From positions 1 through 35,102 of the forward strand of contig DQSX01000032.1 in assembly GCA_015663065.1 (NCBI GenBank): DNA of 35,102 nt. The letters are read 5' to 3'. Every line of letters begins with the position of its first letter. The stretch's first letter is position 1. Below, piece after piece: positions 1-8,350 of this stretch. A program made the position numbers and the translations under genes. This DNA is from Sulfurovum sp. GTDB taxonomy: Bacteria; Campylobacterota; Campylobacteria; Campylobacterales; Sulfurovaceae. A model generated the notes under the pieces. The model searched no databases, was not told where the DNA came from, and saw only the letters and a list, made by a program, of their open reading frames with translations.

Positions 1-164
1 TCATGCGCATCCAGATAAATCTGTTTGATCTGTGAAAACTCTTTGTCGAACAGATCTTTAAATTTTGGTCTGAGTGCATGGCAGACATTGCAGTTCTCTC
101 CTGAGAAATAGAGGAGTACACCTACTTCACTTCTTATAGTTGTTTGTAGTTCTTCTAGTGTCAT
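1..164 (-). CDS. Thioredoxin-fold protein, 3' part outside the window
   Basis: Partial gene read leftwards from an ATG at 162-164; it runs off the window after 54 codons. A ribosome binding site (GAGGAG on the coding strand, about 171-177) supports the start. The visible part begins with a short helix, then a hydrophobic strand (VGVLLYFSG) followed by Cys25-Asn-Val-Cys28, the CxxC layout of a thioredoxin-fold redox centre, and then a helix and a second strand (QIYLDAH). There is no signal peptide, so a cytoplasmic thiol-disulfide protein is likely. It lies 34 bp downstream of selO on the same strand and is probably cotranscribed. The CNVC dipeptide is not the CGPC of classical thioredoxin, so the substrate cannot be named. 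Confidence 0.8.
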   Translation of the reverse strand, partial: MTLEELQTTIRSEVGVLLYFSGENCNVCHALRPKFKDLFDKEFSQIKQIYLDAH

Positions 165-198
165 ATCACACTCCTCAAAAATTTAAAAATTATAACGA

Positions 199-1635
199 TT
201 ATGAGCTACAAGAAAGCTTCCTGTTCTTAAACTCATCCGGTGTAGCTTCTGCCCATGGTTCATGTTCTTCGTGCTCAGCATAGGGATTTTGTGCAATATC
301 AAAAAGGTCGTTGACTAAAGTATAGTCACCCTCTTCTGCTTTATCTATGGCTTCCTGGAGCATGTAGTTCTTAAGTACAAACTTTGGATTGGTCTGCAAC
401 ATCTTTGCCTGTCTCTCTTCTTCTGTGGAGCTGTTCTCTTCGAGTCGTTCATCGTAGTCATGCAGCCAGTCATTCATCGGTGTGTGGTAAAGTCCCAGTT
501 TCAGCAGCTCCTTTCTGTCACCGTTGTATCGGCTTAGTGTTCTGAAAAAGAGTGTATAGTCTATGGAGAGTCCCTGCATCATTCCCAAAAGGTGTTTGAT
601 CAGATTCAAGTCTTCATCTTTATGTTGATCAAAACCAAGTTTTTTTGTCATGAGATTTAAATAGTGTTCCGTGTAAAACTTTGAATAATGCCCCATGACC
701 TTTTGCAACTCATCACTCTTTACCAATGGTGCCAGCGCTACCATCAAGGCACGCAGATTCCACTCTCCCACATTAGGTTGTGAACCAAAACTGTAACGTC
801 CGTACTGGTCTGTGTGGTTACAAATGAAAGCAAAATCATAGTCATCCAAAAAGGCATACGGACCGTAGTCAATGGTGAGTCCGGCTATGGACATATTGTC
901 AGTATTCATCACTCCATGGTTAAAGCCGACTGCCTGCCACTCTGCCATGAGTCTGGCCGTTTTACCAACCACTTCTGCAAAGAAATAGAAGTATTTATTT
1001 TCCTCATCCGCCAAATGAGGATAAGACTCAGCAATGGCATAGTCTGCCAATGCTTCCAACTCTTTGTACTTCTTTTTATGGGCAAAGTACTCAAAGGTAC
1101 CAAAACGCACCCAGGAAGGGGAAACACGAAGTACCATGGCCCCCTTCTCCCATGTTTGTCTATAGACTTCATGTTTGGAACCCATGAGTGCCAATGCTCT
1201 TGTCGTCTCAATGCCCAGTCCATGCATCGCTTCAGACATCAGATATTCACGGATCGAAGAACGTAAAACAGCACGTCCGTCTCCGGAACGGGAATATTTA
1301 GTCTGCCCTGCTCCTTTAAGTTGCATATGTAAATTATTAATGGTTCCTATATTGATAGCTCTACCATCACCCAATCTCTCTACAAAAAAACCAAACTGAT
1401 GCCCGGCATAACACATGGCAAAAGTATCGGATCCTTCCAAAGCCAAAGCACCGTTGGCAAAAGCTGCAAATGATTCTGTATTGAGCTCCTCTACATCAAT
1501 ATCCAGCATCTTTGCCACTTCTTCATTGGCATGAATGAGAAATGCATTTTTAAGGGGTGCAGGCTTTACTCTGTCATGGCACTCATCAGGCAGATTTAAA
1601 TAGGGGTTTGTTAGTTTTAATTCGTTTAATTTCAT
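199..1635 (-). CDS. selO: Protein adenylyltransferase SelO (YdiU family)
   Basis: Full-length (478 aa) SelO/YdiU pseudokinase. The family transfers AMP from ATP to Ser/Thr/Tyr of target proteins and is linked to redox homeostasis. Family blocks visible in order are CYAGHQFGFFVERLGDGRA (about 75-93), LKGAGQTKYSRSGDGRAVLR (106-125), VLRVSPSWVRFGTFEYFA, GFNHGVMNTDNMS and IDYGPYAFLDDYD (the catalytic and metal-binding part), and QPNVGEWNL. The protein ends in SCSS, with Cys476 where eukaryotic SelO carries selenocysteine and E. coli YdiU a redox-active Cys. The start gives the usual N-terminus, but its ribosome binding site is weak. A CxxC thioredoxin-fold gene follows 34 bp downstream, which fits a redox role. 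The gene is divergent from yebC. Confidence 0.95.
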   Translation of the reverse strand: MKLNELKLTNPYLNLPDECHDRVKPAPLKNAFLIHANEEVAKMLDIDVEELNTESFAAFANGALALEGSDTFAMCYAGHQFGFFVERLGDGRAINIGTINNLHMQLKGAGQTKYSRSGDGRAVLRSSIREYLMSEAMHGLGIETTRALALMGSKHEVYRQTWEKGAMVLRVSPSWVRFGTFEYFAHKKKYKELEALADYAIAESYPHLADEENKYFYFFAEVVGKTARLMAEWQAVGFNHGVMNTDNMSIAGLTIDYGPYAFLDDYDFAFICNHTDQYGRYSFGSQPNVGEWNLRALMVALAPLVKSDELQKVMGHYSKFYTEHYLNLMTKKLGFDQHKDEDLNLIKHLLGMMQGLSIDYTLFFRTLSRYNGDRKELLKLGLYHTPMNDWLHDYDERLEENSSTEEERQAKMLQTNPKFVLKNYMLQEAIDKAEEGDYTLVNDLFDIAQNPYAEHEEHEPWAEATPDEFKNRKLSCSS

Positions 1636-1711
1636 AAGAACAATATACTGACCGAAACTTTAAAGTGACTTAGGAGTATAATAACGCCAATATTATACGA
1701 AGGAAAGAGAT

Positions 1712-2449
1712 ATGGGTAGGGCATTTGAATACCGTAAAGCAGCAAAAATGAAACGATGGGGAACTATGTCAAGAGTCTTCCCTAAACTGGGCAAGATCAT
1801 CACTATGGCAGCCAAAGAAGGCGGCATGGACCCGGACATGAACCCTAAACTTCGTACTGCCATTTTGAATGCAAAAGCACAAAATATGCCAAAAGACAAC
1901 ATCGATGCCGCTGTTAAAAGAGCAGCAGCAAAAGATCTTGCAGATATTAAAGAGCTTACTTATGATGTCAAAGCCGGTCACGGTGTACAGATGATCATCG
2001 AATGTGCCACAGACAACAACACAAGAACCGTTGCCAATGTTAAAGCCATCTTGGCACGTAACGGTGCTGAGATGCTCACTTCAGGGTCTTTAAACTTCAT
2101 GTTCACAAGGAAATGTGTCTTTGTATTTAACAAAACAGATGAAATGGACTTAGAAGAGTTAGAGTTGGAACTCATCGATTTTGGTCTTGAAGAGATAGAA
2201 GAAGATGTTGAGCCGCAGGAAGATGGTGAAGATATCAACATCGTTAGAATTTACGGTGACTTTACATCATTTGGTGAACTTTCCAAAGCGTTGGAAGATA
2301 TGAATATTGAAGTAAAAAAAGCAACACTTGAGTACATTGCCAATACACCCATAGACCTTCCAGAAGAGCACCTAGAAGAGATAGAAACCCTCATTGACAA
2401 ACTAGAAGACGATGAAGATGTACAGACAGTCTTTACAAATATAAACTAA
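1712..2449 (+). CDS. yebC: YebC/PmpR/TACO1-family protein
   Basis: 245 aa. The N-terminus [20 protein letters not shown] followed by [16 protein letters not shown] is the signature of the YebC family; the later stretch [30 protein letters not shown] is its second conserved block, and the C-terminal domain is very acidic. Family members are described as DNA-binding regulators (PmpR) and more recently as ribosome-associated factors that relieve stalling on proline-rich stretches; the sequence cannot decide between these. A good ribosome binding site (AAGGAAAGAG) precedes the ATG, and TATAAT (1677-1682) or TATTAT (1691-1696) may serve as -10. It is a single gene divergent from selO, with no partner downstream other than degraded toxin-antitoxin sequence. 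Confidence 0.93.
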   Translation: MGRAFEYRKAAKMKRWGTMSRVFPKLGKIITMAAKEGGMDPDMNPKLRTAILNAKAQNMPKDNIDAAVKRAAAKDLADIKELTYDVKAGHGVQMIIECATDNNTRTVANVKAILARNGAEMLTSGSLNFMFTRKCVFVFNKTDEMDLEELELELIDFGLEEIEEDVEPQEDGEDINIVRIYGDFTSFGELSKALEDMNIEVKKATLEYIANTPIDLPEEHLEEIETLIDKLEDDEDVQTVFTNIN

Positions 2450-2533
2450 ACTAAATTTACTCATAAAGGCATCATTGACTTCTCATTATATTTCAGTCTA
2501 AAATTGGCAATATATTGTACTAAAGGATGTCCT

Positions 2534-2668
2534 ATGCAAGCTGTCAATTACTCTCATGCAAGAAACAATCTGAAATCTATTATAAAAGATGTGCAAGAAG
2601 CTTTAGCGCAAGCAGACCGTGCTGACTTAATGGATATAGACGAAGTATTCGATAAAGTTTTTTGGTAA
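2534..2668 (+). pseudogene. Remnant of a YefM/Phd-type antitoxin joined to foreign sequence
   Basis: A 44-codon reading frame. Its first 20 residues (MQAVNYSHARNNLKSIIKDV) are the classic opening of YefM-type antitoxins, which bind DNA through this region and are normally about 80-90 aa. The rest of YefM is missing. After residue 20 the frame continues as QEALAQADRADLMDIDEVFD, which resembles the C-terminus of a different small antitoxin, and then stops. The expression signals look intact: TTGACT (2475-2480), 18 bp, TAAAAT (2499-2504), and AAGGA six bases before the ATG. I read it as a deletion remnant that may still make a short peptide. No toxin gene is adjacent. Confidence 0.6.
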
Positions 2669-2777
2669 CAGTGCAGAGTTCTGGATGCATTTACAAAATG
2701 AATTTGATTTAGAAACAGTTAGAGACAATTTAGCAGAGAAAATAGATGAAGAGGTAACGCTTTATCAAGCATCCTAA
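2640..2777 (+). pseudogene. Remnant of a HigA-type antitoxin C-terminus
   Basis: A second frame, overlapping the previous remnant, encodes KFFGNSAEFWMHLQNEFDLE and runs on to a stop at 2775-2777. FFGNSxEFWxxLQxxxDL is the conserved end of the XRE helix-turn-helix in HigA-family antitoxins. The frame is closed upstream by TAG at 2637-2639, so the first half of HigA is gone. No HigB toxin is present. The end overlaps by four bases the convergent flavin-reductase-like gene. With the YefM-like fragment this accounts for nearly all of the 324-bp gap between yebC and the next gene. Confidence 0.6.
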
Positions 2778-3364
2778 TGTATGACCGGTGGTGTGATCTT
2801 CTCTCCGAGTTTTGCATAAGACTTTCCAATGCGTGCGATGGCATCTAACTCTAAACTCATTTTTTCACTATCTGTGATGATACTCTCATCAATATAAAGA
2901 TGTTTGATCTCTATGATCACAGGGATGGTTTTGCTTCCTTCTAAGTCTACTTCTTGCAAATATTCACAAAAAAACGCTGCTTTGACACCTGCGACCATCG
3001 GAGGAAAATCATCAAATACCTTCTGTGTGGCTATATCGAACACTTCAGCTTCACTTTGACTTGCATCTAAACCTTTAGAACTGTAATGCATTGCTTCCAG
3101 ATACGATTCATCTACCATGCATACTACACATTTTTTAGTTTCACGCAAATTTCGCAGTGTATCTTTTGCTGTCCCATCAGGGCGATGGCCAATAGATACG
3201 ATCATCGTAGGAGGATTTGAGGAGAGACCTGTAAAGTAAGAGAAAGGAGCGATGTTAATTACTTCCCCCTCAGTGACTATCCATGCAATAGGACGAGGGA
3301 TAATAAGCTGTGCCATGAGATTATATTTCTCATTCAGCACTCTATCTTTAAAATCTATTAGCAT
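2774..3364 (-). CDS. Flavin reductase-like, FMN-binding split-barrel protein
   Basis: 196 aa. The opening (LIIPRPIAWIVTEGEVINIAPFSYFTGLSSNPPTMIVSIG, residues about 21-60) is typical of the flavin-reductase-like / flavoredoxin family: RPIAW followed by NxAPFSYF and the PP-hxxS strand, which together form the FMN phosphate site in the split barrel. Later, DTLRNLRETKKCVV and a long second half with E-V-DLEGSKTIPVIIEI complete the barrel. Members bind FMN and act as NAD(P)H:flavin reductases or electron carriers; the actual substrate cannot be told here. The gene sits 17 bp after the ABC-F gene on the same strand and is probably cotranscribed with it. Two cysteines (KKCVVCM) lie in a strand and form no obvious metal motif. 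Confidence 0.82.
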   Translation of the reverse strand: MLIDFKDRVLNEKYNLMAQLIIPRPIAWIVTEGEVINIAPFSYFTGLSSNPPTMIVSIGHRPDGTAKDTLRNLRETKKCVVCMVDESYLEAMHYSSKGLDASQSEAEVFDIATQKVFDDFPPMVAGVKAAFFCEYLQEVDLEGSKTIPVIIEIKHLYIDESIITDSEKMSLELDAIARIGKSYAKLGEKITPPVIH

Positions 3365-3381
3365 CTCTACTCCTTTATATT

Positions 3382-4995
3382 TTAATGTCCGTGCTGCTCT
3401 ACAAAGGCTTCATAGTCACCTTCAAAGTCGATCACTGTACCATCCTCATTGAATTTAATGATACGGTTGGCAAATGCATCGATGAGTTCTCTATCGTGAG
3501 AGACACAGATCACTCCACCCTTATAGTTATGCAGTGCTTCACCCAATGCAACGATCGCTTCAAGGTCAAGGTGATTGTTCGGCTCATCCATGACCAGGAA
3601 GTTTGATGAATCCATCATGATCTTGCTTAGCATAACACGGTGCTTTTCTCCACCTGAACAGGCATTGATCTTTTTCTTTTGCTCTTCCCCTGAGAAAAGC
3701 ATACGGCCTAGTGTTTTACGAATGTCATCAATGTGCCATTTTACGTCAAAGCCCTGTATCCACTGTGGCAACTCTTCATCGCCTACTACAAGGTCTGTCG
3801 TATTCTGTGGAAAATACGAGTGGGTAATGGTCTGTCCCCATTTGAATTTTCCGGCATCTGCTTCTATCTCTTCCATGAGGATTTTAAGCAGTGTGGTTTT
3901 ACCTACACCGTTGGTACCGATAAGAGCAATTTTGTCACCCTTGTTGATCTTGAATGTCAGGTTTTCAAAGACAGTCTCACCATCATACGATTTAGAAAGA
4001 CCTTCCACTTCAAGCACTTCATTTCCAATGTCTCTGTGTGCTTTGAACATGATGGACGGGTCACGTCTTGACGAGAGTTTAATGGCTTGCACATCGAGTT
4101 TATCCAGTTGTTTTTGACGAGATGTTGCCTGCTTTGCTTTGGAGGCATTCGCAGAAAATCTTGCGATGAACCCTTCAAGCTCTTCTTTCTCTTTAAGTGC
4201 TTTATTTCTATCTGTTTCTGCCTGTTTTGCTATGAGGTTTGCAGCAATGTACCACTCGTCGTAGTTTCCTGTAAATTCACGGATATTCTGGAAGTCAAGG
4301 TCAAGAATGTGTGTTACGACACCGTTAAGGAAGTGTCTGTCATGAGAGATGACCATCAGTGTACCTTCGTGACGTTTCAACTCATTCTCAAGCCATGAGA
4401 TCGTCTCCATATCAAGGTTGTTCGTAGGCTCATCGAGCAGCAATACATCCGGCTTAAGGAAAAGAACCTGTGCCAGCAAGATCTTGAATTTGTCACCACC
4501 TGTCAATGAAGACATAAGCTCTCCATGCTGATCAACAGGAAAACCTAATGACTGAAGCAGTTTTTCTATTTTGACATCAGACTCATAGGTCGGGTCTTCG
4601 TCGGCACAGATCATTTCAAGTTCACCCAGACGGTTATTGACCGCATCGTCTTCAAAGTCACCCTCCATATAGAGTTTCTCTTTCTCTTTTTGTGCATCAT
4701 AAAGCTTTTTATTACCGTAAAGTACGGCATCTGTCAGAGTATACTCTTCAAACGCATACTGGTTTTGAGAAAGCATTCCCAGTTTCAGTCCCGGCTGAAG
4801 CTGTACTTCACCGTCACTTGGTTCAAGTTCTCCTGCAAGGATCTTCATAAAAGTTGATTTACCCGCCCCATTGGCACCGATGAGCCCATAGCGTTTCCCC
4901 ACATCCATTGTCATGTTGATCTTGTCAAAAAGTACTCTCTTTCCGTAACGTTGTGTTAAATTTACTGTACTTAGCAAATGATATCCTTCTGTCAT
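3382..4995 (-). CDS. ABC-F family ATPase (YbiT-like)
   Basis: 537 aa with two ABC domains, no transmembrane segments, and a linker, as in ABC-F proteins that act on the ribosome. Domain 1: Walker A GANGAGKST (40-48), signature LTGGD (164-168), Walker B VLLLDEPTNNLD (184-195). The linker region has the family stretch RFSANASKAKQATSRQKQLD (279-298). Domain 2: Walker A GTNGVGKTT (360-368), signature CSGGE (446-450), Walker B FLVMDEPNNHLD (466-477). Length and linker match E. coli YbiT better than EttA or Uup. Oddities are LTGGD and CSGGE in place of LSGGE, and Asn in place of Thr in the second DEPTNHLD. The catalytic glutamates are kept. It is the first gene of a two-gene unit with the flavin-reductase-like gene. 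Confidence 0.92.
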   Translation of the reverse strand: MTEGYHLLSTVNLTQRYGKRVLFDKINMTMDVGKRYGLIGANGAGKSTFMKILAGELEPSDGEVQLQPGLKLGMLSQNQYAFEEYTLTDAVLYGNKKLYDAQKEKEKLYMEGDFEDDAVNNRLGELEMICADEDPTYESDVKIEKLLQSLGFPVDQHGELMSSLTGGDKFKILLAQVLFLKPDVLLLDEPTNNLDMETISWLENELKRHEGTLMVISHDRHFLNGVVTHILDLDFQNIREFTGNYDEWYIAANLIAKQAETDRNKALKEKEELEGFIARFSANASKAKQATSRQKQLDKLDVQAIKLSSRRDPSIMFKAHRDIGNEVLEVEGLSKSYDGETVFENLTFKINKGDKIALIGTNGVGKTTLLKILMEEIEADAGKFKWGQTITHSYFPQNTTDLVVGDEELPQWIQGFDVKWHIDDIRKTLGRMLFSGEEQKKKINACSGGEKHRVMLSKIMMDSSNFLVMDEPNNHLDLEAIVALGEALHNYKGGVICVSHDRELIDAFANRIIKFNEDGTVIDFEGDYEAFVEQHGH

Positions 4996-5097
4996 TAATT
5001 AATGCGATTTTATCATAATGTTCTGAAAGTGAAAATATGACGAAAAAATTAGTTATTTTTAGTATAATTCTTCTATGACAAAAAAAGGGGGGAATGC

Positions 5098-6303
5098 ATG
5101 GAACGAAGAGATTTTTTTAAAAAAGCACTGACAGTAGCGGGGAGTGCTGCTGTAGGAAGCACTACTGTAGGGGCTGCCCAAACGGTACATCCTGTGGACA
5201 ATAGAAAAGTCTCAGACATTGCATTTCCCCAAAAAAGACCCCTCATCACCTACTCTGACAGACCCCCATTACTTGAGACACCAAGAGAGGTATTTACCTC
5301 TGCACTCACACCCAATGACCTCTTTTTTGTACGTTGGCACATGCCTGTCATCCCTACCTACATCAACCTAAATACATTTTTCATACATATCAACGGAGAG
5401 GTGGAAAAAGAGATCAAAGTCTCACTGAAAACACTTAAAACAGAATTTGAAGCCGTAGAGCTGACTGCTGTGCTGCAATGCGGTGGGAACAACCGCACTG
5501 CCTTTCAGCCCACTGCGGGAGGGATACAATGGGGAGTTGGTGCCATGGGTTGTGCCAAATGGAAAGGGGCAAGACTCAAAGATGTACTTCAAAAAGCAGG
5601 TCTCAAAAAAGAGGCCGCATGGATAGGCTTTAATGGTGAAGAAAAAGCTGTCTATGCTGAAACAGCCAATTTTGTACGTGAACTTAAACTTGAAGAGATG
5701 CATGACGATATCATCATCGCCTATGAAATGAACGGTGAAGATCTGCCTTACCTTAACGGATACCCGATCAGACTGATACTTCCCGGTTTCTACTCAGACT
5801 CCTGGATCAAGATGCTCTGCAATATTACAGTGACCAAAGAGAGACAGAAGCTGCACTTTATGGACCATGCCTACCGCATACCGGACAATGACTGCGAGTG
5901 TGAAACACCGGACAGTTTAGCGCAAAAGACCAAACCCATTGAAGAGATGAATGTTAACTCTCTCATAGGCTATCCTATAACCAGTACAAAGGTAAAAAAA
6001 GATGCTGATCTTGTGGTACGGGGGGTTGCATTTGACGGAGGTCACGGCATTGCAAAAGTAGAAATCTCTACAGACGATGGCGCCAGCTGGACTAAGGCAG
6101 TGCTTGATGACGGTAAAGAGGGTAAATATGCATACAGAGCTTTCACCTACTCTTTCAAACCACAAAGCTACGGACAACAAAACATTCTCTGTAGAGCCAG
6201 CAATAAAAAAGGTGAAGTACAACCTTTTGCCAAAGATATACAGTGGAATCGCGGCGGATACAAATACAACGGTATTGATGAAGTTAAAGTGGAGGTCGTG
6301 TAG
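5098..6303 (+). CDS. sorA: Periplasmic sulfite:cytochrome c oxidoreductase, molybdopterin subunit (SorA-like)
   Basis: 401 aa. A twin-arginine signal (MERRDFFKKALTVAGSAAVG) predicts Tat export of a folded molybdoenzyme. The body is the sulfite-oxidase fold: FFVRWHMPVIP (76-86), then AVLQCGGNNRTAF with Cys128 as the expected molybdenum ligand, GAMGCAKWKGARLKDVL (148-164), a PYLNGYPIRLILPG block, and a C-terminal Mo-Co dimerisation domain (VRGVAFDGG...KVEISTDDGASWTKA). Sulfite oxidases normally read C-x-GNxR; here it is CGGNNR, so the Cys is conserved with one shift. It would oxidise sulfite to sulfate and hand electrons to the haem protein encoded next, as in Campylobacter SorAB. A -10 box TATAAT lies at 5063-5068 and a G-rich ribosome binding site precedes the ATG. 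Confidence 0.88.
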   Translation: MERRDFFKKALTVAGSAAVGSTTVGAAQTVHPVDNRKVSDIAFPQKRPLITYSDRPPLLETPREVFTSALTPNDLFFVRWHMPVIPTYINLNTFFIHINGEVEKEIKVSLKTLKTEFEAVELTAVLQCGGNNRTAFQPTAGGIQWGVGAMGCAKWKGARLKDVLQKAGLKKEAAWIGFNGEEKAVYAETANFVRELKLEEMHDDIIIAYEMNGEDLPYLNGYPIRLILPGFYSDSWIKMLCNITVTKERQKLHFMDHAYRIPDNDCECETPDSLAQKTKPIEEMNVNSLIGYPITSTKVKKDADLVVRGVAFDGGHGIAKVEISTDDGASWTKAVLDDGKEGKYAYRAFTYSFKPQSYGQQNILCRASNKKGEVQPFAKDIQWNRGGYKYNGIDEVKVEVV

Positions 6304-6614
6304 TGAAAAAATTATTATTTATACTTGTTTTAATAAACGTTACACTCTTTTCCCAGTCCAATACCGGCATCACCATGCCTTACGTAGACTTCCCCATGAA
6401 AGAAGGCAAAGGGATGTACTCCACCAAAGGAAAATGCAACATGTGCCACTCATGGGGATACACGGTCAATCAAGGCTTACAGTCTAAAAAGTTTTGGCGA
6501 GAAAAAGTCATGAAGATGATCGTAGTCTTTAAAGCGCCCATTAAAACCCAGAAAGACATCGACACAGTTGTAGATTACCTCTTTGAAAATTATGGGAATG
6601 GGAAGTTGGAGTAA
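6303..6614 (+). CDS. sorB: Monohaem cytochrome c subunit of sulfite oxidase (SorB-like)
   Basis: 103 aa. It starts with GTG whose G is the last base of the sorA stop (TAGTG), so the two genes are translationally coupled. An N-terminal signal peptide (KKLLFILVLINVTLFS) targets the periplasm. The single haem site is Cys45-Asn-Met-Cys-His49. The second half has several Met residues (KVMKMIVVF), one of which is probably the distal ligand, then a helix and the short C-terminus typical of small c-type cytochromes. It would accept electrons from SorA and pass them to a terminal oxidase via soluble cytochrome c. Its stop lies 16 bp before the convergent arsC stop. Confidence 0.88.
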   Translation: MKKLLFILVLINVTLFSQSNTGITMPYVDFPMKEGKGMYSTKGKCNMCHSWGYTVNQGLQSKKFWREKVMKMIVVFKAPIKTQKDIDTVVDYLFENYGNGKLE

Positions 6615-6630
6615 TGATGGGAAATCCCAC

Positions 6631-6984
6631 CTATGCATCTAAAAGAGATATAATATTCTCTATGGGTCTGCCTATCGCTGCTTTTCCGTCTTTGATGACG
6701 ATCGGTCTCTCTATGAGTTTTGGGTTCTCTGCCATGGCATCGATGAGTTTTTCTTCATCATTTTCATTTTTAAGATCCAGTGTTTTGTAGATCTCTTCTT
6801 TGGTACGCATCAACTCACGTGCTGAGATACCAAGCATCTTTAACACCGCTACGATCTCTTCTCTGCTTGGCGGTGTATCGAGGTACTTGACCACTTCAGC
6901 GTTTATGCCTTTTTCTTCTAAAAGTGTTGCTGCAGATCTTGATTTTGAACATCTTGGGTTATGCCATATCTTTACATTTTGCAT
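6631..6984 (-). CDS. arsC: Glutaredoxin-type arsenate reductase ArsC
   Basis: 117 aa, the normal ArsC length. The active site HNPRCSKSR has Cys12, and the three arginines that bind arsenate in E. coli ArsC are matched by Arg60 (ELMRTKE), Arg93 (IERPIV) and Arg106 (IGRP). These favour a true arsenate reductase (arsenate to arsenite, with glutathione or another thiol donor) over the related Spx/YffB proteins. Its ATG lies inside the end of ppk2, with a 26-bp overlap, and has a good ribosome binding site (AAAGGAAAA). No arsenite pump or ArsR repressor is nearby; it is the last gene of the lolA / coiled-coil protein / ppk2 / arsC unit. Confidence 0.9.
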   Translation of the reverse strand: MQNVKIWHNPRCSKSRSAATLLEEKGINAEVVKYLDTPPSREEIVAVLKMLGISARELMRTKEEIYKTLDLKNENDEEKLIDAMAENPKLIERPIVIKDGKAAIGRPIENIISLLDA

Positions 6985-7807
6985 AATATTTTCCTTTATT
7001 GTGAAATTTGACTATCTTTTTATCTACACCGGTGACCACAGAGTCATCTTTGCCTTCATAGTCTATATTGAAAAGCAGATACCTCACCGCGTTGAGCCTG
7101 GCTCTTTTTTTGTCATTGGCATCAAGTTCGCACCAGGGGGCATAGTCGGTCCCTGAAAGGGTGAACATCTTGTCTCTTAACTTCTCATACTCCGGGTAAG
7201 CTGCATGTGACTTGTAATCCATCTCAGAGAGTTTCCAGCTTTTGAGCCTGTCATCTTCTCTGTCTTTTATACGGTCTGCCTGCGTTTCATAAGAGATGTT
7301 CAAATAAAATTTGAAAAAGTATATCTTGTCATCTACCAGCATCTCTTCTACCCCATTGACCTGTCTGTAAAAGTGATCGTGCTGCTCTTGTGTACAAAAA
7401 CCAAAGATCTGTTCAATACCTGCCCGGTTGTACCATGAACGATCAAAAAAGACGATCTCTCCGGCATTGGGTATCTGTTTGAGGTGTCTTTGGAAATACC
7501 ACTGTCCAAGCTCTTTGGAGTTAGGCTTAGGCAATGCTACAGAACGTGCTTCTCTGGGGTTTAGGTAGCTGTTAAACTCTTTAATGGTTGAGCTTTTCCC
7601 TGCCGTATCCATCCCTTCAAAAATGACCAGTACTCTTTGCTCATTGTCTATGACCCATTTTTGAAGCTTTACCAACTCGTACTGGAGTTTTAAAGACTCC
7701 TCTTCATAAAATTTACGTTCTATTTTTCCGGATCTTTTAAAGACTTTGGATGCTTTTTCCTGGTACTCCCCAATCTCTTCACTGTAGAAGATACGCTGCT
7801 TTTTCAC
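6959..7807 (-). CDS. ppk2: Polyphosphate kinase 2
   Basis: 282 aa, single-domain class I PPK2. Walker A is FEGMDTAGKSSTI (63-75), in place of the more common EGRDAAGKGG. Walker B and lid region: EIVFFDRSWYNRAG (117-130), then RIKDREDDRLKSWKLSEMDY, the conserved family stretch. It moves phosphate between polyphosphate and nucleoside diphosphates, usually in the direction of making GTP or ATP from polyphosphate. The start overlaps the upstream coiled-coil gene by one base and the end overlaps arsC by 26 bp, so the three are tightly coupled. It is cytoplasmic, with no signal or membrane segment. Confidence 0.93.
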   Translation of the reverse strand: MKKQRIFYSEEIGEYQEKASKVFKRSGKIERKFYEEESLKLQYELVKLQKWVIDNEQRVLVIFEGMDTAGKSSTIKEFNSYLNPREARSVALPKPNSKELGQWYFQRHLKQIPNAGEIVFFDRSWYNRAGIEQIFGFCTQEQHDHFYRQVNGVEEMLVDDKIYFFKFYLNISYETQADRIKDREDDRLKSWKLSEMDYKSHAAYPEYEKLRDKMFTLSGTDYAPWCELDANDKKRARLNAVRYLLFNIDYEGKDDSVVTGVDKKIVKFHNKGKYYAKCKDMA

Positions 7808-8349
7808 TAGGCATCACCGCTGTTTTGTTTTTTTCCCATCTCTGTAGCAAACCGTGCTTCACTCTCAAGTTTCATGAGAAGCCGTGCATTATTGACATGC
7901 AGTTTATTGTTGTCTTCCTGTAGTGCTTCAAATTTTTCCCTGATCGTTCTGTGCTCTTCAGTCAGTTTAGCCAGCGTCGTTGATGTATGGTCCAGTTCAG
8001 ATCTTGTTTCAGCCTGCAGCTTTTCAAGTGCGGCACTTGTTGTCTGCAGACGTTCCAGTTTACTTTCAGTCTCTTCGAGTATTTTTTTTGTCTCTGCAAA
8101 ACGCTGAAGTTCCTGTTCGTTTTTTGCATTTTTTATCTGCAGTGCTTTCAGCTCTTCCTGCAGGCTGGAGATGAGTGCATCTTTCTCCTGGTTGTCTATC
8201 TGTATATTGATAAACCTGTCTTTATAGCTTTTAATACGCATACTTGAGGTCACCACCATCAATACCACAAAAAGCAGGATCACGATCGCAATGGCTATAA
8301 GGACCATGAAGCCTGAATCATCGTTTATTTTACAAAGCAGTTCATCCAT
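7807..8349 (-). CDS. Single-pass membrane protein with long coiled coil, function unknown
   Basis: 180 aa. One transmembrane helix (MVLIAIAIVILLFVVLMVV, about 15-33) is followed by about 130 residues rich in Leu, Glu, Lys and Gln in heptad pattern (LISSLQEELKALQIKNAKNE, LEETESKLERLQTTSAALEK), predicting a long cytoplasmic coiled coil. This layout recalls the N-terminal half of RmuC, but the nuclease-like domain is absent and I do not assign it. The gene starts one base after the lolA stop and ends overlapping the ppk2 start, so it is a fixed member of this operon. A scaffold or tether at the inner membrane is conceivable, but that is only inference. Confidence 0.72.
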   Translation of the reverse strand: MDELLCKINDDSGFMVLIAIAIVILLFVVLMVVTSSMRIKSYKDRFINIQIDNQEKDALISSLQEELKALQIKNAKNEQELQRFAETKKILEETESKLERLQTTSAALEKLQAETRSELDHTSTTLAKLTEEHRTIREKFEALQEDNNKLHVNNARLLMKLESEARFATEMGKKQNSGDA

Positions 8350-8350
8350 A

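Noticed and set aside
6618-6629. TGGGA-AA-TCCCA as a terminator between sorB and arsC.
   Set aside because: The loop is only two bases and no U-run follows on either strand.
7807-8349. RmuC-like recombination-limiting protein.
   Set aside because: Only the membrane helix plus coiled coil is shared; the C-terminal nuclease-like domain is absent and the length is far too short.
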